NCBI RefSeq assembly: GCF_900105735.1
Contig: NZ_LT629793.1
Location: 6,448,001-6,512,000 of the forward strand
Origin: Pseudomonas yamanorum
Lineage (GTDB): Bacteria; Pseudomonadota; Gammaproteobacteria; Pseudomonadales; Pseudomonadaceae
Length of the DNA stretch: 64,000 bases
Reading direction: 5' to 3'
Shown: positions 54,321 to 63,305 of the stretch, one piece after another
How positions within the stretch are numbered: the first letter of the stretch is position 1
Layout of the letters: each line of letters begins with the position of its first letter
Notes under the pieces: model-generated
The model's input: only the letters and a program-made list of their open reading frames with translations
Database searches by the model: none
Told to the model about the DNA's origin: nothing
Translations under genes and position numbers: made by a program

Positions 54321-55274
54321 GGCCACGGGGGTGCCGGGTACGTTCGGCCATAGATCCGCCACCAGGAACAGCCGTTCGGCTTCTTCCCATTCTCCTTCGC
54401 TGTTTTCCACCAGGCGCACCAGCAATTGCGCGGGCGCCATGGGGTCCAGTTCGGTTAGCCAGTGCTGCATCCGGGCCGCATCCCAAGCTTCATCCGCCGG
54501 GTAGTGCGCCGGTGCCAGCCACGCATGGCGGGGTAGCGGTTGCCAGCGACCGGCGGGGCTTTGCTCGATAAACCTCGACCAATCACGCTGATGCAGCCAG
54601 CGGCCATTCAGGTGCTGCGGATGCGCGCCCACCGGCGCTTGCGCCATGCCAGGCCATGGGTAGAGCAAATACCCGCCCAGCCACAAATGGGCATCAAATC
54701 TCTGGATATCCAGCGCCGCCAGTATTTCGCGGCTTTCCGGCCGTGCGGAAATCGGCAATTGATGCTGCGCCAGATGGGCCAGCTTGCGGTCGAGCCGGTC
54801 ATGACAGCCCGGGCCCAGCCATTGCGCGGTGTCCCGGCCGTCGCCGTCCTGGGGCCCGAGATAAAGTTTGATCGCCAGTTCCAGGTGATGCACACCATCA
54901 CGGTCACGCAGCAGCATGTCCAGCTCGCCCAGGGTATGCCCGGCCTGGCGGATCGGCAGGTTGGCCGCCAGCAATTCCACGCCCGGCGCATGCTGCACGG
55001 CGAATTGCCACAGCCGTTCGTAATACAGCCCCAGCCGACGGGTACGTGCCTGGCTCAGCCAATGCAGCAAGGCGCTGCTGTCTTGGTCCAGCTGGCGCAG
55101 CCAGTGTTCCAGCAAATGCGGGGCCTGCACCCAGTCGCTGCCGGTCAGCGGGTGGCGTTGCGGCCAGGGTGTCTGCTCAAGCATCGGCGGGGCGAGCATC
55201 ACCCACGCGAGGTCGCGCACCTCGGGGTGACGCAGTTGGCGGGGCAGGTGCTGTAAATCAGGGAACAGAGTCAT
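54231..55274 (-). CDS. DUF1853 family protein
   Basis: A 347-residue cytoplasmic protein of the DUF1853 family. Recognisable parts are [15 protein letters not shown] and [26 protein letters not shown] (about 95-140), whose Glu-Asp and Glu-x-x-x-Lys pattern resembles the PD-(D/E)xK nuclease fold; that reading is tentative. The ATG at 55274 matches the family start [17 protein letters not shown]. The last ~29 residues (from about 319) are encoded by a repeat element, so the natural C-terminus has probably been replaced. Divergent from nadK. Confidence 0.85.
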   Translation of the reverse strand: MTLFPDLQHLPRQLRHPEVRDLAWVMLAPPMLEQTPWPQRHPLTGSDWVQAPHLLEHWLRQLDQDSSALLHWLSQARTRRLGLYYERLWQFAVQHAPGVELLAANLPIRQAGHTLGELDMLLRDRDGVHHLELAIKLYLGPQDGDGRDTAQWLGPGCHDRLDRKLAHLAQHQLPISARPESREILAALDIQRFDAHLWLGGYLLYPWPGMAQAPVGAHPQHLNGRWLHQRDWSRFIEQSPAGRWQPLPRHAWLAPAHYPADEAWDAARMQHWLTELDPMAPAQLLVRLVENSEGEWEEAERLFLVADLWPNVPGTPVAAAERQRGCVGSTAIAESSSITESRPTQPR

Positions 55275-55418
55275 GGTCCGAGCATAGCCTTTTACAGCCG
55301 GGAAGGGGGCTGAGAACCGTTGTCGTCTGGGGTTTGCGGCGACAAAGGATTTTGTGTAACGCCGGCTTTCGCCCATAATCGTTCTTTTTTGCCAGAACCC
55401 GAACCCCGCAGGAGCCCC

Positions 55419-56309
55419 ATGGAGCAATTTCGCAATATCGGCATTATCGGTCGTCTGGGCAGTACCCAGGTGCTGGACACCGTCCGCCGGCTGAAAAAGT
55501 TTCTGCTCGAGCGCCACCTGCATGTGATCCTCGAAGACACCATCGCTGAAATCCTCCCCGGCCACGGCCTGCAAACCTCGTCGCGCAAGATGCTCGGTGA
55601 AGTCTGCGACATGGTTATCGTGGTGGGCGGCGACGGCAGCCTGTTGGGCGCCGCCCGTGCGCTGGCGCGGCATAACGTGCCGGTGCTGGGGATCAACCGC
55701 GGGAGCCTGGGCTTCCTCACCGATATTCGCCCCGACGAGCTGGAAGTCGAAGTGGCCAAGGTGCTGGACGGCCATTACCTGGTGGAAAACCGCTTCCTGC
55801 TGCAAGCCGAAGTGCGCCGCCATGGCGAAGCCATCGGCCAGGGTGACGCCCTCAATGACGTGGTGCTGCACCCCGGCAAGTCGACGCGGATGATCGAGTT
55901 CGAGCTGTACATCGACGGCCAGTTCGTGTGCAGCCAGAAGGCCGACGGCCTGATCGTCGCCACGCCTACCGGGTCCACGGCCTACGCGCTGTCAGCCGGC
56001 GGGCCGATCATGCATCCCAAGCTGGATGCCATTGTGATCGTGCCGATGTACCCCCATATGTTGTCCAGCAGACCTATCGTGGTCGACGGCAACAGTGAGT
56101 TGAAAATCGTGGTGTCCAAAGACATGCAGATCTACCCGCAAGTCTCCTGCGACGGGCAGAACCATTTCACCTGCGCCCCCGGTGACACCATCACCGTGAG
56201 CAAAAAGGCACAGAAGTTGCGGTTGATCCACCCGCTGGACCACAACTACTACGAAGTGTGCCGCACCAAGCTGGGCTGGGGCAGCCGCTTGGGGGGTGGA
56301 GGCGACTGA
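55419..56309 (+). CDS. nadK: NAD kinase
   Basis: Phosphorylates NAD to NADP. The 296-residue protein has the GGDG motif at 70-73 ([13 protein letters not shown]), NxxxLGFLTD, and the NAD-site segment [21 protein letters not shown]. The ATG at 55419 has GGAG 5 bases upstream. It leads a compact run; its TGA overlaps the start of the metallophosphoesterase (TGATG). Confidence 0.97.
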   Translation: MEQFRNIGIIGRLGSTQVLDTVRRLKKFLLERHLHVILEDTIAEILPGHGLQTSSRKMLGEVCDMVIVVGGDGSLLGAARALARHNVPVLGINRGSLGFLTDIRPDELEVEVAKVLDGHYLVENRFLLQAEVRRHGEAIGQGDALNDVVLHPGKSTRMIEFELYIDGQFVCSQKADGLIVATPTGSTAYALSAGGPIMHPKLDAIVIVPMYPHMLSSRPIVVDGNSELKIVVSKDMQIYPQVSCDGQNHFTCAPGDTITVSKKAQKLRLIHPLDHNYYEVCRTKLGWGSRLGGGGD

Positions 56310-57280
56310 TGCTCGATCCCGCGCGTAGCTACGACCTGATTGGTGACGTGCACGGTTGCGCTCATACCCTTGAGCACTTGCTCGACCGGTTGGGTTACCA
56401 CAAGCAGGGCGGCACCTGGCGGCATCCGTCGCGAATGGCCGTGTTCCTCGGCGATATCATCGACCGTGGCCCGCGCATTCGCGAGGCGCTGCATATCGTC
56501 CACGACATGACCGAGGCCGGCCAGGCGCTGTGCATCATGGGCAACCATGAGTTCAACGCCCTGGGCTGGAGCACGCCCGCACCCCCCGGCAGCGGCAAGC
56601 AGTTCGTGCGTGAGCACACGCCACGCCATGCGCGCTTGATCCATGAAACCCTGACCCAGTTCGAGCAGCACCCGGCAGATTGGCACGACTTCCTCGGCTG
56701 GTTCTACGACATGCCGCTGTTTGTCGATGCCGGACGATTCCGCGTGGTGCACGCTTGCTGGGACAACGGCTTTATCGAACCCCTGCGCGCGCATTTCCCG
56801 GACGGCTGCATCGACCAGCACTTCCTGCAAGCCGCCGCCGTGCCCGGCAGTTTCGCCAGCAACGCCTTCGACCGCCTGCTGCGCGGCACCGACATGCGCC
56901 TGCCGGATGGCCTGACCCTGACCGGCGGCGACGGCCTGACGCGCTCGTTCTTCCGTACCAAGTTCTGGGAAGACGACCCGAAAACCTACGGCGACATCGT
57001 GTTCCAGCCTGATGCGCTGCCGGAACCGGTGGCCGCCACGCCGCTGTCGTCCACCGAGAAAAATTCCCTGCTGCGCTACGGCGTCGACGAGCCGTTGCTG
57101 TTCGTCGGTCACTACTGGCGCAGCGGCAAACCGGCGCCGATCCGTCCGAACCTGGCCTGCCTGGACTACAGCGCGGTGCTTTACGGCAAGTTGGTGGCTT
57201 ACCGGCTGGATCAGGAGACCCGCCTGGACCCGCGTAAATTTGTTTGGGTCGATGTCGAGCGTCCTGAGGTTATTACATGA
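56309..57280 (+). CDS. metallophosphoesterase (PPP-like)
   Basis: A 323-residue calcineurin-like phosphoesterase. The metal-binding motifs GDVHG (about 11-15), GDIIDRGP (about 45-52) and GNHE (about 76-79) plus a late GHYW are present, as in PrpA/ApaH-like bacterial PPP enzymes. Substrate could be a phosphoprotein or a dinucleoside polyphosphate. Start at the ATG overlapping the nadK stop, with GGAG upstream. Its end overlaps the rhomboid start by four bases (ATGA). Confidence 0.9.
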   Translation: MLDPARSYDLIGDVHGCAHTLEHLLDRLGYHKQGGTWRHPSRMAVFLGDIIDRGPRIREALHIVHDMTEAGQALCIMGNHEFNALGWSTPAPPGSGKQFVREHTPRHARLIHETLTQFEQHPADWHDFLGWFYDMPLFVDAGRFRVVHACWDNGFIEPLRAHFPDGCIDQHFLQAAAVPGSFASNAFDRLLRGTDMRLPDGLTLTGGDGLTRSFFRTKFWEDDPKTYGDIVFQPDALPEPVAATPLSSTEKNSLLRYGVDEPLLFVGHYWRSGKPAPIRPNLACLDYSAVLYGKLVAYRLDQETRLDPRKFVWVDVERPEVIT

Positions 57281-58152
57281 GTACCGTGGCTGTATTACGC
57301 CTGCCGCTGGCAGTGGATTTGAGTGGTTTCGTCAAGCTTCTGCAACGCATGCAAGTGCCCCACCGCGTCAGCGAAGAAGCCGGGGAACAGGTGCTGTGGG
57401 TGCCCGATTCCATCAGCGAAGATGTGAAGGTCTTGTACCAACGCTTTCCGGCCGGTGACCCGGACCAGCAACTGGACATTCCCGAGCAGGCGGCGACGGC
57501 CAAACGTCCCGGTTTTGTCCAGCAGTTGCGCCACAGCCCGGTGACCGGACTTATCCTGCTGCTGAGCATCATCGTCGGCGCCGTTACGTTGCTGGGGGAT
57601 AACCTGCAAGCCATGAGCTGGCTGACGTTCCTGCCGTTCAGCGTGTCGGGTGAGTACCTGCACTTCACGCCGCTGGCCGACAGTCTCGCATCAGGGCAGT
57701 GGTGGCGCCTGGTCACGCCGATGCTGATCCACTTCGGCATCCTGCACCTGGCCATGAACGGCATGTGGTACTGGGAACTGGGACGGCGTATCGAGTTGCG
57801 CCAGGGCAGTATCAACCTGCTGGGCCTGACCCTGTTGTTCAGCCTGGTGTCGAACTACGCTCAATACTATTTTGGTGGTCCCGGCCTGTTTGGCGGGTTG
57901 TCCGGGGTGCTGTACGGCTTGCTCGGGCATTGCTGGATCTATCAGTTGTTGTCGCCGAACCCGGCGTATCGCCTGCCTCGCGGGGTGCTGGTGATGATGC
58001 TGGTGTGGTTGGTGCTGTGCCTGTCGGGCCTGGTTTCGATGATCGGTTTCGGCGAAATCGCCAACGCGGCCCACGTGGGTGGCCTGGTGATGGGTTGCCT
58101 GACCGGTTTGTTGGGTGGCTTGTACAGCCGCCGCAAAATGTCTCCTATTTAG
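57277..58152 (+). CDS. rhomboid-family intramembrane serine protease
   Basis: A 291-residue GlpG-like protease. An N-terminal cytoplasmic domain (about 1-70) precedes six transmembrane helices. The catalytic pair is Ser209 in GGLSGVLYG and His266 in AAHVGG; the HFGILHLAMNGMWYW loop with its HxxxN oxyanion residues is also present. It cleaves transmembrane substrates within the inner membrane. Translationally coupled to the phosphoesterase upstream and 15 bases before the YeaC-like gene. Confidence 0.92.
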   Translation: MSTVAVLRLPLAVDLSGFVKLLQRMQVPHRVSEEAGEQVLWVPDSISEDVKVLYQRFPAGDPDQQLDIPEQAATAKRPGFVQQLRHSPVTGLILLLSIIVGAVTLLGDNLQAMSWLTFLPFSVSGEYLHFTPLADSLASGQWWRLVTPMLIHFGILHLAMNGMWYWELGRRIELRQGSINLLGLTLLFSLVSNYAQYYFGGPGLFGGLSGVLYGLLGHCWIYQLLSPNPAYRLPRGVLVMMLVWLVLCLSGLVSMIGFGEIANAAHVGGLVMGCLTGLLGGLYSRRKMSPI

Positions 58153-58167
58153 TTAAGGAAGAGTCTT

Positions 58168-58428
58168 ATGTCCTCTTTTGTCGAAATGATCGAAAACATC
58201 ACCCCGGACATCTACGAGAGCCTCAAGCTCGCCGTGGAAATCGGCAAGTGGTCCGATGGCCGCAAGCTCACCGCCGAGCAGCGTGAACTGTCGTTGCAGG
58301 CGGTGATCGCCTGGGAACTGCAGAACCTGCCGGAAGACCAGCGCACCGGCTACATGGGCCCGCAGGAATGCGCCTCGAAGTCGGCGCCGGTGCCGAACAT
58401 CCTGTTCAAGTCGGATGCCATCCATTGA
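58168..58428 (+). CDS. YeaC-like protein (DUF1315)
   Basis: An 86-residue cytoplasmic protein of the DUF1315/YeaC family. FVEMIENITPDIYESLKLAVEIGKW at the N-terminus and ALxAxIAWE-like QAVIAWELQNLPEDQRTGYM are family signatures. AAGGAAG lies just upstream of the ATG. Its stop overlaps the presumed TTG start of the DUF2797 gene. Function unknown. Confidence 0.9.
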   Translation: MSSFVEMIENITPDIYESLKLAVEIGKWSDGRKLTAEQRELSLQAVIAWELQNLPEDQRTGYMGPQECASKSAPVPNILFKSDAIH

Positions 58429-59255
58429 TTGAGATTGGCCGTGGTGCAGTCAGCAAGATGTCGGCGCAGTTGGGTGAGCCGACCGTTCAATACGCGTTTC
58501 GTCTGGGGGACATCGAGGTGCCGGTCAACCCGTTGATCGGCACCACCGTGCGCCTGGAATACCTCGGTGCGATCCATTGCACCCATTGCGGTCGCAAGAC
58601 CAAGACCAGTTTCAGCCAGGGTTACTGCTACCCGTGCATGACCAAACTGGCCCAGTGCGACCTGTGCATCATGAGCCCCGAGCGCTGCCATTACGACGCC
58701 GGCACCTGCCGCGATCCGGCCTGGGGTGAAAAATTCTGCATGACCGACCACGTGGTGTACCTGGCGAATTCGTCGGGGATCAAGGTCGGCATCACTCGCG
58801 CCAGCCAGTTGCCGACCCGCTGGCTCGACCAGGGCGCCAGCCAGGCGCTGCCGATCATGCGGGTCGCCACGCGCCAGCAGTCGGGCTTCGTCGAAGATCT
58901 GTTCCGCAGCCAGGTGGCTGACAAGACCAACTGGCGCGCGCTGCTCAAGGGCGATGCCCCGGCAGTCGACCTTGCGCAGGTGCGCGACGAACTGTTCGCC
59001 AGCTGTGCCGAAGGCATGCTCGGTTTGCAGGAACGCTTTGGCTTGCAGGCCATCCAACCGGTGACCGACATCGAACCGATCCAAATCCGCTACCCGATCG
59101 AGCAGTATCCGACCAAGATTGTCAGCTTCAACCTGGACAAGAACCCGATTGCCGAAGGCACGCTGATGGGGATCAAGGGCCAATACCTGATCTTCGATAC
59201 CGGCGTGATCAACATTCGTAAATACACGGCCTACCAGCTCGCCGTGCATCAGTAG
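58425..59255 (+). CDS. DUF2797 protein
   Basis: A protein of about 276 residues with a four-cysteine zinc-binding N-terminal region (CTHCGRKTKTSFSQGYCYPC, then CDLC and further Cys/His up to about 105) and a GIY-YIG-like segment VVYLANSSGIKVGITRASQLPTRW that suggests a nuclease fold. The start is uncertain: a TTG at 58425 overlapping the previous stop gives the fuller domain, an ATG at 58458 is the alternative. It lies between the YeaC-like gene and pepN. No biochemical function is known to me. Confidence 0.85.
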   Translation: MIEIGRGAVSKMSAQLGEPTVQYAFRLGDIEVPVNPLIGTTVRLEYLGAIHCTHCGRKTKTSFSQGYCYPCMTKLAQCDLCIMSPERCHYDAGTCRDPAWGEKFCMTDHVVYLANSSGIKVGITRASQLPTRWLDQGASQALPIMRVATRQQSGFVEDLFRSQVADKTNWRALLKGDAPAVDLAQVRDELFASCAEGMLGLQERFGLQAIQPVTDIEPIQIRYPIEQYPTKIVSFNLDKNPIAEGTLMGIKGQYLIFDTGVINIRKYTAYQLAVHQ

Positions 59256-59268
59256 AAGGACGACAGAC

Positions 59269-61926
59269 ATGCGCACCGAACAGCCGAAGATGATTTACCT
59301 GAAGGACTATCAGGCGCCGGACTACCTGATCGACGAGACGCACCTGACCTTCGAGTTGTTCGAGGATCATAGCCTGGTCCACGCGCAGCTGGTGATGCGC
59401 CGCAACCCCGAGCGCGGCGCCGGCCTGCCCCCGCTGGTGCTGGACGGGCAGCAGTTGGAGCTGCTGTCGGTAAACCTCTCCGACCAGGAACTGACCGACG
59501 CCGACTACCAGTTGAGCGACAGCCACCTGACCGTGCACCCCACCAGCGCAACCTTCACCCTCGACACCACGGTGAAGATCCACCCGGAAACCAACACCGC
59601 CCTGGAAGGCCTGTACAAATCCGGCGGCATGTTCTGCACCCAGTGCGAGGCCGAAGGTTTCCGCAAGATCACTTATTACCTCGACCGCCCGGACGTGATG
59701 AGCGTGTTCACCACCACGGTGATCGCCGAGCAGCACAGCTACCCGGTGCTGCTGTCCAACGGCAACCCGATTGCTTCCGGCCCTGGCGAAGACGGCCGGC
59801 ACTGGGCGACCTGGGAAGACCCATTCAAGAAACCGGCTTACCTGTTCGCACTGGTGGCCGGTGATTTGTGGTGCGTCGAAGACACCTTCACCACCATGAC
59901 CGAGCGCACCGTGGCGCTGCGCATCTATGTCGAGCCGGAAAACATCGACAAGTGCCAGCACGCCATGAACAGCCTGAAGAAGTCCATGCGCTGGGACGAA
60001 GAAGCCTATGGCCGCGAGTACGACCTCGATATTTTTATGATCGTCGCGGTCAACGACTTCAACATGGGCGCCATGGAGAACAAGGGCCTCAACATCTTCA
60101 ACTCCAGCGCGGTGCTGGCCCGCGCCGAAACCGCCACCGACGCCGCGCACCAGCGTGTCGAGGCGATCGTCGCCCACGAGTATTTCCACAACTGGTCGGG
60201 CAACCGCGTGACCTGCCGCGACTGGTTCCAGCTGTCGCTGAAGGAAGGTTTCACGGTGTTCCGTGATTCGCAGTTCTCTGCCGACATGAACTCGGCCACC
60301 GTCAAGCGTATCCAGGACGTGGCCTACCTGCGCACGCACCAGTTCGCCGAAGATGCTGGGCCGATGGCCCACGCGGTACGCCCGGACGGCTTTATCGAAA
60401 TCTCCAACTTCTACACCCTGACCGTGTACGAAAAGGGCTCGGAAGTGGTCCGCATGATCCAGACCTTGCTCGGCGCCGAAGGCTTCCGCAAGGGCAGCGA
60501 CCTGTACTTCGAACGCCACGACGGTCAGGCTGTGACCTGCGACGACTTTATCAAGGCCATGGAAGACGCCAACGGCGCCGACCTGACCCAGTTCAAGCGC
60601 TGGTACAGCCAAGCCGGTACACCACGCCTGGCAGTGAGCGAGTCCTACGACGCGGCGGCTAAAACCTACAGCCTGACCTTCCGTCAAAGCTGCCCGGAAA
60701 CCCCGGACAAAGTAGAGAAACTGCCGTTCGTGATTCCGGTTGAACTGGGCCTGCTGGACAACAAGGGCGCGGGTATCGCCTTGCGCCTGGCCGGTGAAGC
60801 CGTTGCGGGCGCCACCTCCCGGGTGATCTCGGTGACCGAAGCCGAACAGACCTTTACCTTTGTAGATATTGCCGAACACCCGCTGCCGTCTCTGCTGCGA
60901 GGCTTCTCGGCGCCGGTGAAACTGAGCTTCCCGTACAACCGCGACCAGTTGATGTTCCTGATGCAGCACGACAGCGATGGATTCAATCGCTGGGACGCCG
61001 GCCAGCAACTGTCGGTGCAGGTGTTGCAGGAGCTGATCGCCCAACATCAGCAGGGCAAGGCACTGGTGCTGGATCAACGCCTGATCACCGCACTGCGCAG
61101 CGTGTTGAGTGATGAAAGCCTGGACCAGGCGATGGTTGCGGAAATGCTGTCGCTGCCGAGCGAAGCCTACCTGACTGAAATCAGCGAAGTGGCGGACGTC
61201 GAGGCCATCCACGTGGCCCGGGAGTTCGCCCGCAAGCAACTGGCGGATCGCCTGTTCGAAGGTTTGTGGCTGCGCTACCAGGCCAATCGCGACCTGTCGA
61301 AGAAAACCCCGTACGTGGCCGAGGCGGAACACTTCGCCCGTCGCGCCTTGCAGAACATCGCGCTGTCGTACCTGATGCTCAGCGGCAAGCCGGAAGTGCT
61401 GGCGGCGACCCTTGAGCAGTTCGACGCGTGCGACAACATGACCGAGCGCCTGACGACCTTGGCGGTTCTGGTCAACTCGCCGTTCGAAGAAGAGAAGGCC
61501 AAGGCCCTCGCGGTGTTTGCCGAGAACTTCAAGGACAACCCGCTGGTCATGGACCAGTGGTTCAGCGTGCAGGCGGGCAGTGGTTTGCCGGGCGCGCTGG
61601 AGCGGGTCAAGGCGTTGATGCAGCACCCGGCGTTCAACATCAAGAACCCGAACAAGGTGCGGGCACTGGTGGGCGCGTTTGCCGGGCAGAACCTGATCAA
61701 CTTCCACGCGGCGGATGGTTCGGGTTATCGGTTCCTGGCCGACCTGGTGATCCAGTTGAACGGCTTCAACCCGCAGATTGCTTCGCGGCAGTTGGCGCCG
61801 TTGACCCGCTGGCGCAAGTACGACAGCGCGCGGCAGGCGTTGATGAAAGGTGAGCTGGAGCGGATTCGCGCTTCGGGCGAGCTGTCCAGCGATGTGTTTG
61901 AGGTGGTGAGCAAGAGCCTTGCGTAA
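59269..61926 (+). CDS. pepN: aminopeptidase N
   Basis: An 885-residue M1-family zinc metallopeptidase that removes N-terminal residues from peptides in the cytoplasm. The GAMEN exopeptidase motif is at 267-271, and the zinc motif HEYFH is at 303-307 with the third ligand Glu about 19 residues on (LKEGFTVF). Length is typical for the E. coli-type enzyme. It closes the run starting at nadK; a REPIN follows, whose outer arms form a hairpin followed by TGTTTTTA and may terminate it. Confidence 0.97.
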   Translation: MRTEQPKMIYLKDYQAPDYLIDETHLTFELFEDHSLVHAQLVMRRNPERGAGLPPLVLDGQQLELLSVNLSDQELTDADYQLSDSHLTVHPTSATFTLDTTVKIHPETNTALEGLYKSGGMFCTQCEAEGFRKITYYLDRPDVMSVFTTTVIAEQHSYPVLLSNGNPIASGPGEDGRHWATWEDPFKKPAYLFALVAGDLWCVEDTFTTMTERTVALRIYVEPENIDKCQHAMNSLKKSMRWDEEAYGREYDLDIFMIVAVNDFNMGAMENKGLNIFNSSAVLARAETATDAAHQRVEAIVAHEYFHNWSGNRVTCRDWFQLSLKEGFTVFRDSQFSADMNSATVKRIQDVAYLRTHQFAEDAGPMAHAVRPDGFIEISNFYTLTVYEKGSEVVRMIQTLLGAEGFRKGSDLYFERHDGQAVTCDDFIKAMEDANGADLTQFKRWYSQAGTPRLAVSESYDAAAKTYSLTFRQSCPETPDKVEKLPFVIPVELGLLDNKGAGIALRLAGEAVAGATSRVISVTEAEQTFTFVDIAEHPLPSLLRGFSAPVKLSFPYNRDQLMFLMQHDSDGFNRWDAGQQLSVQVLQELIAQHQQGKALVLDQRLITALRSVLSDESLDQAMVAEMLSLPSEAYLTEISEVADVEAIHVAREFARKQLADRLFEGLWLRYQANRDLSKKTPYVAEAEHFARRALQNIALSYLMLSGKPEVLAATLEQFDACDNMTERLTTLAVLVNSPFEEEKAKALAVFAENFKDNPLVMDQWFSVQAGSGLPGALERVKALMQHPAFNIKNPNKVRALVGAFAGQNLINFHAADGSGYRFLADLVIQLNGFNPQIASRQLAPLTRWRKYDSARQALMKGELERIRASGELSSDVFEVVSKSLA

Positions 61927-61962
61927 CTGAGACCGCCGTTTTCTCAAGGCTGAGCATTGTCT

Positions 61963-62060
61963 ATGTGGCGAGGGAGCTTGCTCCCGCCGGGCTGCGTAGC
62001 GGCCCCAAAATCTTGGGAGCGCTACGCACTGGAGCGCCAGCCTGGTCCAGCGGGAGCAAG
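61963..62060. repeat. REPIN between pepN and the aldo/keto reductase
   Basis: Outer arms CTTGCTCCCGC (61978-61988) and GCGGGAGCAAG (62050-62060), with an inner inverted pair around GCGTAGCG / CGCTACGC. The TGTGGCGAGGGAGC REP core starts it. It is a different family from the REPINs at 8404 and 42583. Confidence 0.8.
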
Positions 62061-62065
62061 TGTTT

Positions 62066-63121
62066 TTAGATAACCGGCGGCCAGCGCAGGTCTAGAGCGT
62101 CTTCGTCGGTATAGCGCGGGAAACGCTCCGCGATCATCTCGTGGGGCACCCCCAGCGGTATCGTGCTGGCAACGTCCAGGCGGGCCACTTGCTCAGCCGA
62201 GAGTTGCACACTCAAAGCGCCCAGGGTGCCATCCAGCTGTTCGCGGGTGCGCGGGCCCAGAATCGGAATCAGCGCGGTGGTGGAGCGACGGGCTTTTTCC
62301 CGCAGCCAGGCGATGGCAATGTGCGTCGGCGTGGCGTCCAGTTCACCAGCGACGGCCAGCAAGGTGTCGAGCACTGCCGTTTCCCGAGCACTTTTTTCCG
62401 CGTGAACCAGAATCCCCAGCTTGCTGGCGCGAGTATCCTCCTGGCTGTTGCGATATTTTCCAGTGAGAAAACCACCCCCCAGCGGTGACCACAACGTGGC
62501 GGCCAGACCCAGGGCTTCAGCCATGGGCAGCAGCTCACGGTCGGCGGTGCGCTCGGCCAGGCTGTATTCGGTCTGGATCGCTACCAGCGGCGCAAAGCCG
62601 CGCACTTCGGCGAGCAGGTCGGCGCGGGCAATGCGCCAGGCAGGGAAGTTGGACAGCCCGGCGTAGTGGATCTTGCCGGCGCGCACCAGGTCATCAAACC
62701 CCCGCAGGATCTCTTCCATCGGCGTGACGTTGTCGCTGATATGCGCCCAGAACAGGTCGATGTGATCGGTGTTCAGGCGTTTCAGGCTTTCTTCGACGGC
62801 GCGCACCATGTTCTTGCGGTTATTGCCGAGCTTGAGGGTGCCTTCGTCCTGAGGCTGGGTGCGCAAGGTGTACTTGCTGGCGATCACCAGGCGGTCGCGT
62901 TCCGACGCAATGAACTCGCCGAGCAGCACTTCCGATTGGCCGAACTGGTAGCCGTTGGCGGTATCGAGGAAATTACCGCCGGCCTCAAGGTAGCCGTCGT
63001 AAATCCGCTTGGATTCTTCACGCTCGGCGCCGTGGCCCCAGCCTGTACCGAAGTTGGCGGTACCCAGGGCCAGCTCTGAAACCCGCAGGCCGCTGCGACG
63101 GCCAAAGACTTTATTGCGCAT
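62066..63121 (-). CDS. aldo/keto reductase
   Basis: A 351-residue NADPH-dependent aldehyde/ketone reductase of the AKR superfamily. Catalytic residues Asp53, Tyr58 and Lys83 are in DTANGYQFG and ASKY, with a His in the IDLFWAHISD strand. The ATG at 63121 has AGGAG 7 bases upstream; the longer frame into the intergenic region is not coding. Divergent from a WYL regulator, which probably controls it. Substrate unknown. Confidence 0.93.
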   Translation of the reverse strand: MRNKVFGRRSGLRVSELALGTANFGTGWGHGAEREESKRIYDGYLEAGGNFLDTANGYQFGQSEVLLGEFIASERDRLVIASKYTLRTQPQDEGTLKLGNNRKNMVRAVEESLKRLNTDHIDLFWAHISDNVTPMEEILRGFDDLVRAGKIHYAGLSNFPAWRIARADLLAEVRGFAPLVAIQTEYSLAERTADRELLPMAEALGLAATLWSPLGGGFLTGKYRNSQEDTRASKLGILVHAEKSARETAVLDTLLAVAGELDATPTHIAIAWLREKARRSTTALIPILGPRTREQLDGTLGALSVQLSAEQVARLDVASTIPLGVPHEMIAERFPRYTDEDALDLRWPPVI

Positions 63122-63153
63122 ACGAGAACTCCTGACGCTGTGGTTTGATTTAA

Positions 63154-63167
63154 ATGTTTTGCAACAT
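63154..63167. promoter_or_regulatory. small palindrome in the AKR/WYL intergenic region
   Basis: ATGTT TTGC AACAT, 33 bases upstream of the aldo/keto reductase start and next to AT-rich, promoter-like sequence. A possible operator for the divergent WYL regulator. Confidence 0.3.
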
Positions 63168-63305
63168 CTATTTAATATGATGTGAGTCATATTTTTCGTC
63201 AAGCGGCTTTTTTTGCCGTTGAAGGGCAGGGCGTCTGCTCCTGACACTTTCTGACAGAGGCCTCTGCTAAGCTTCGCCACCTTCCTTTTTTCGAGCGTGA
63301 TCAAC

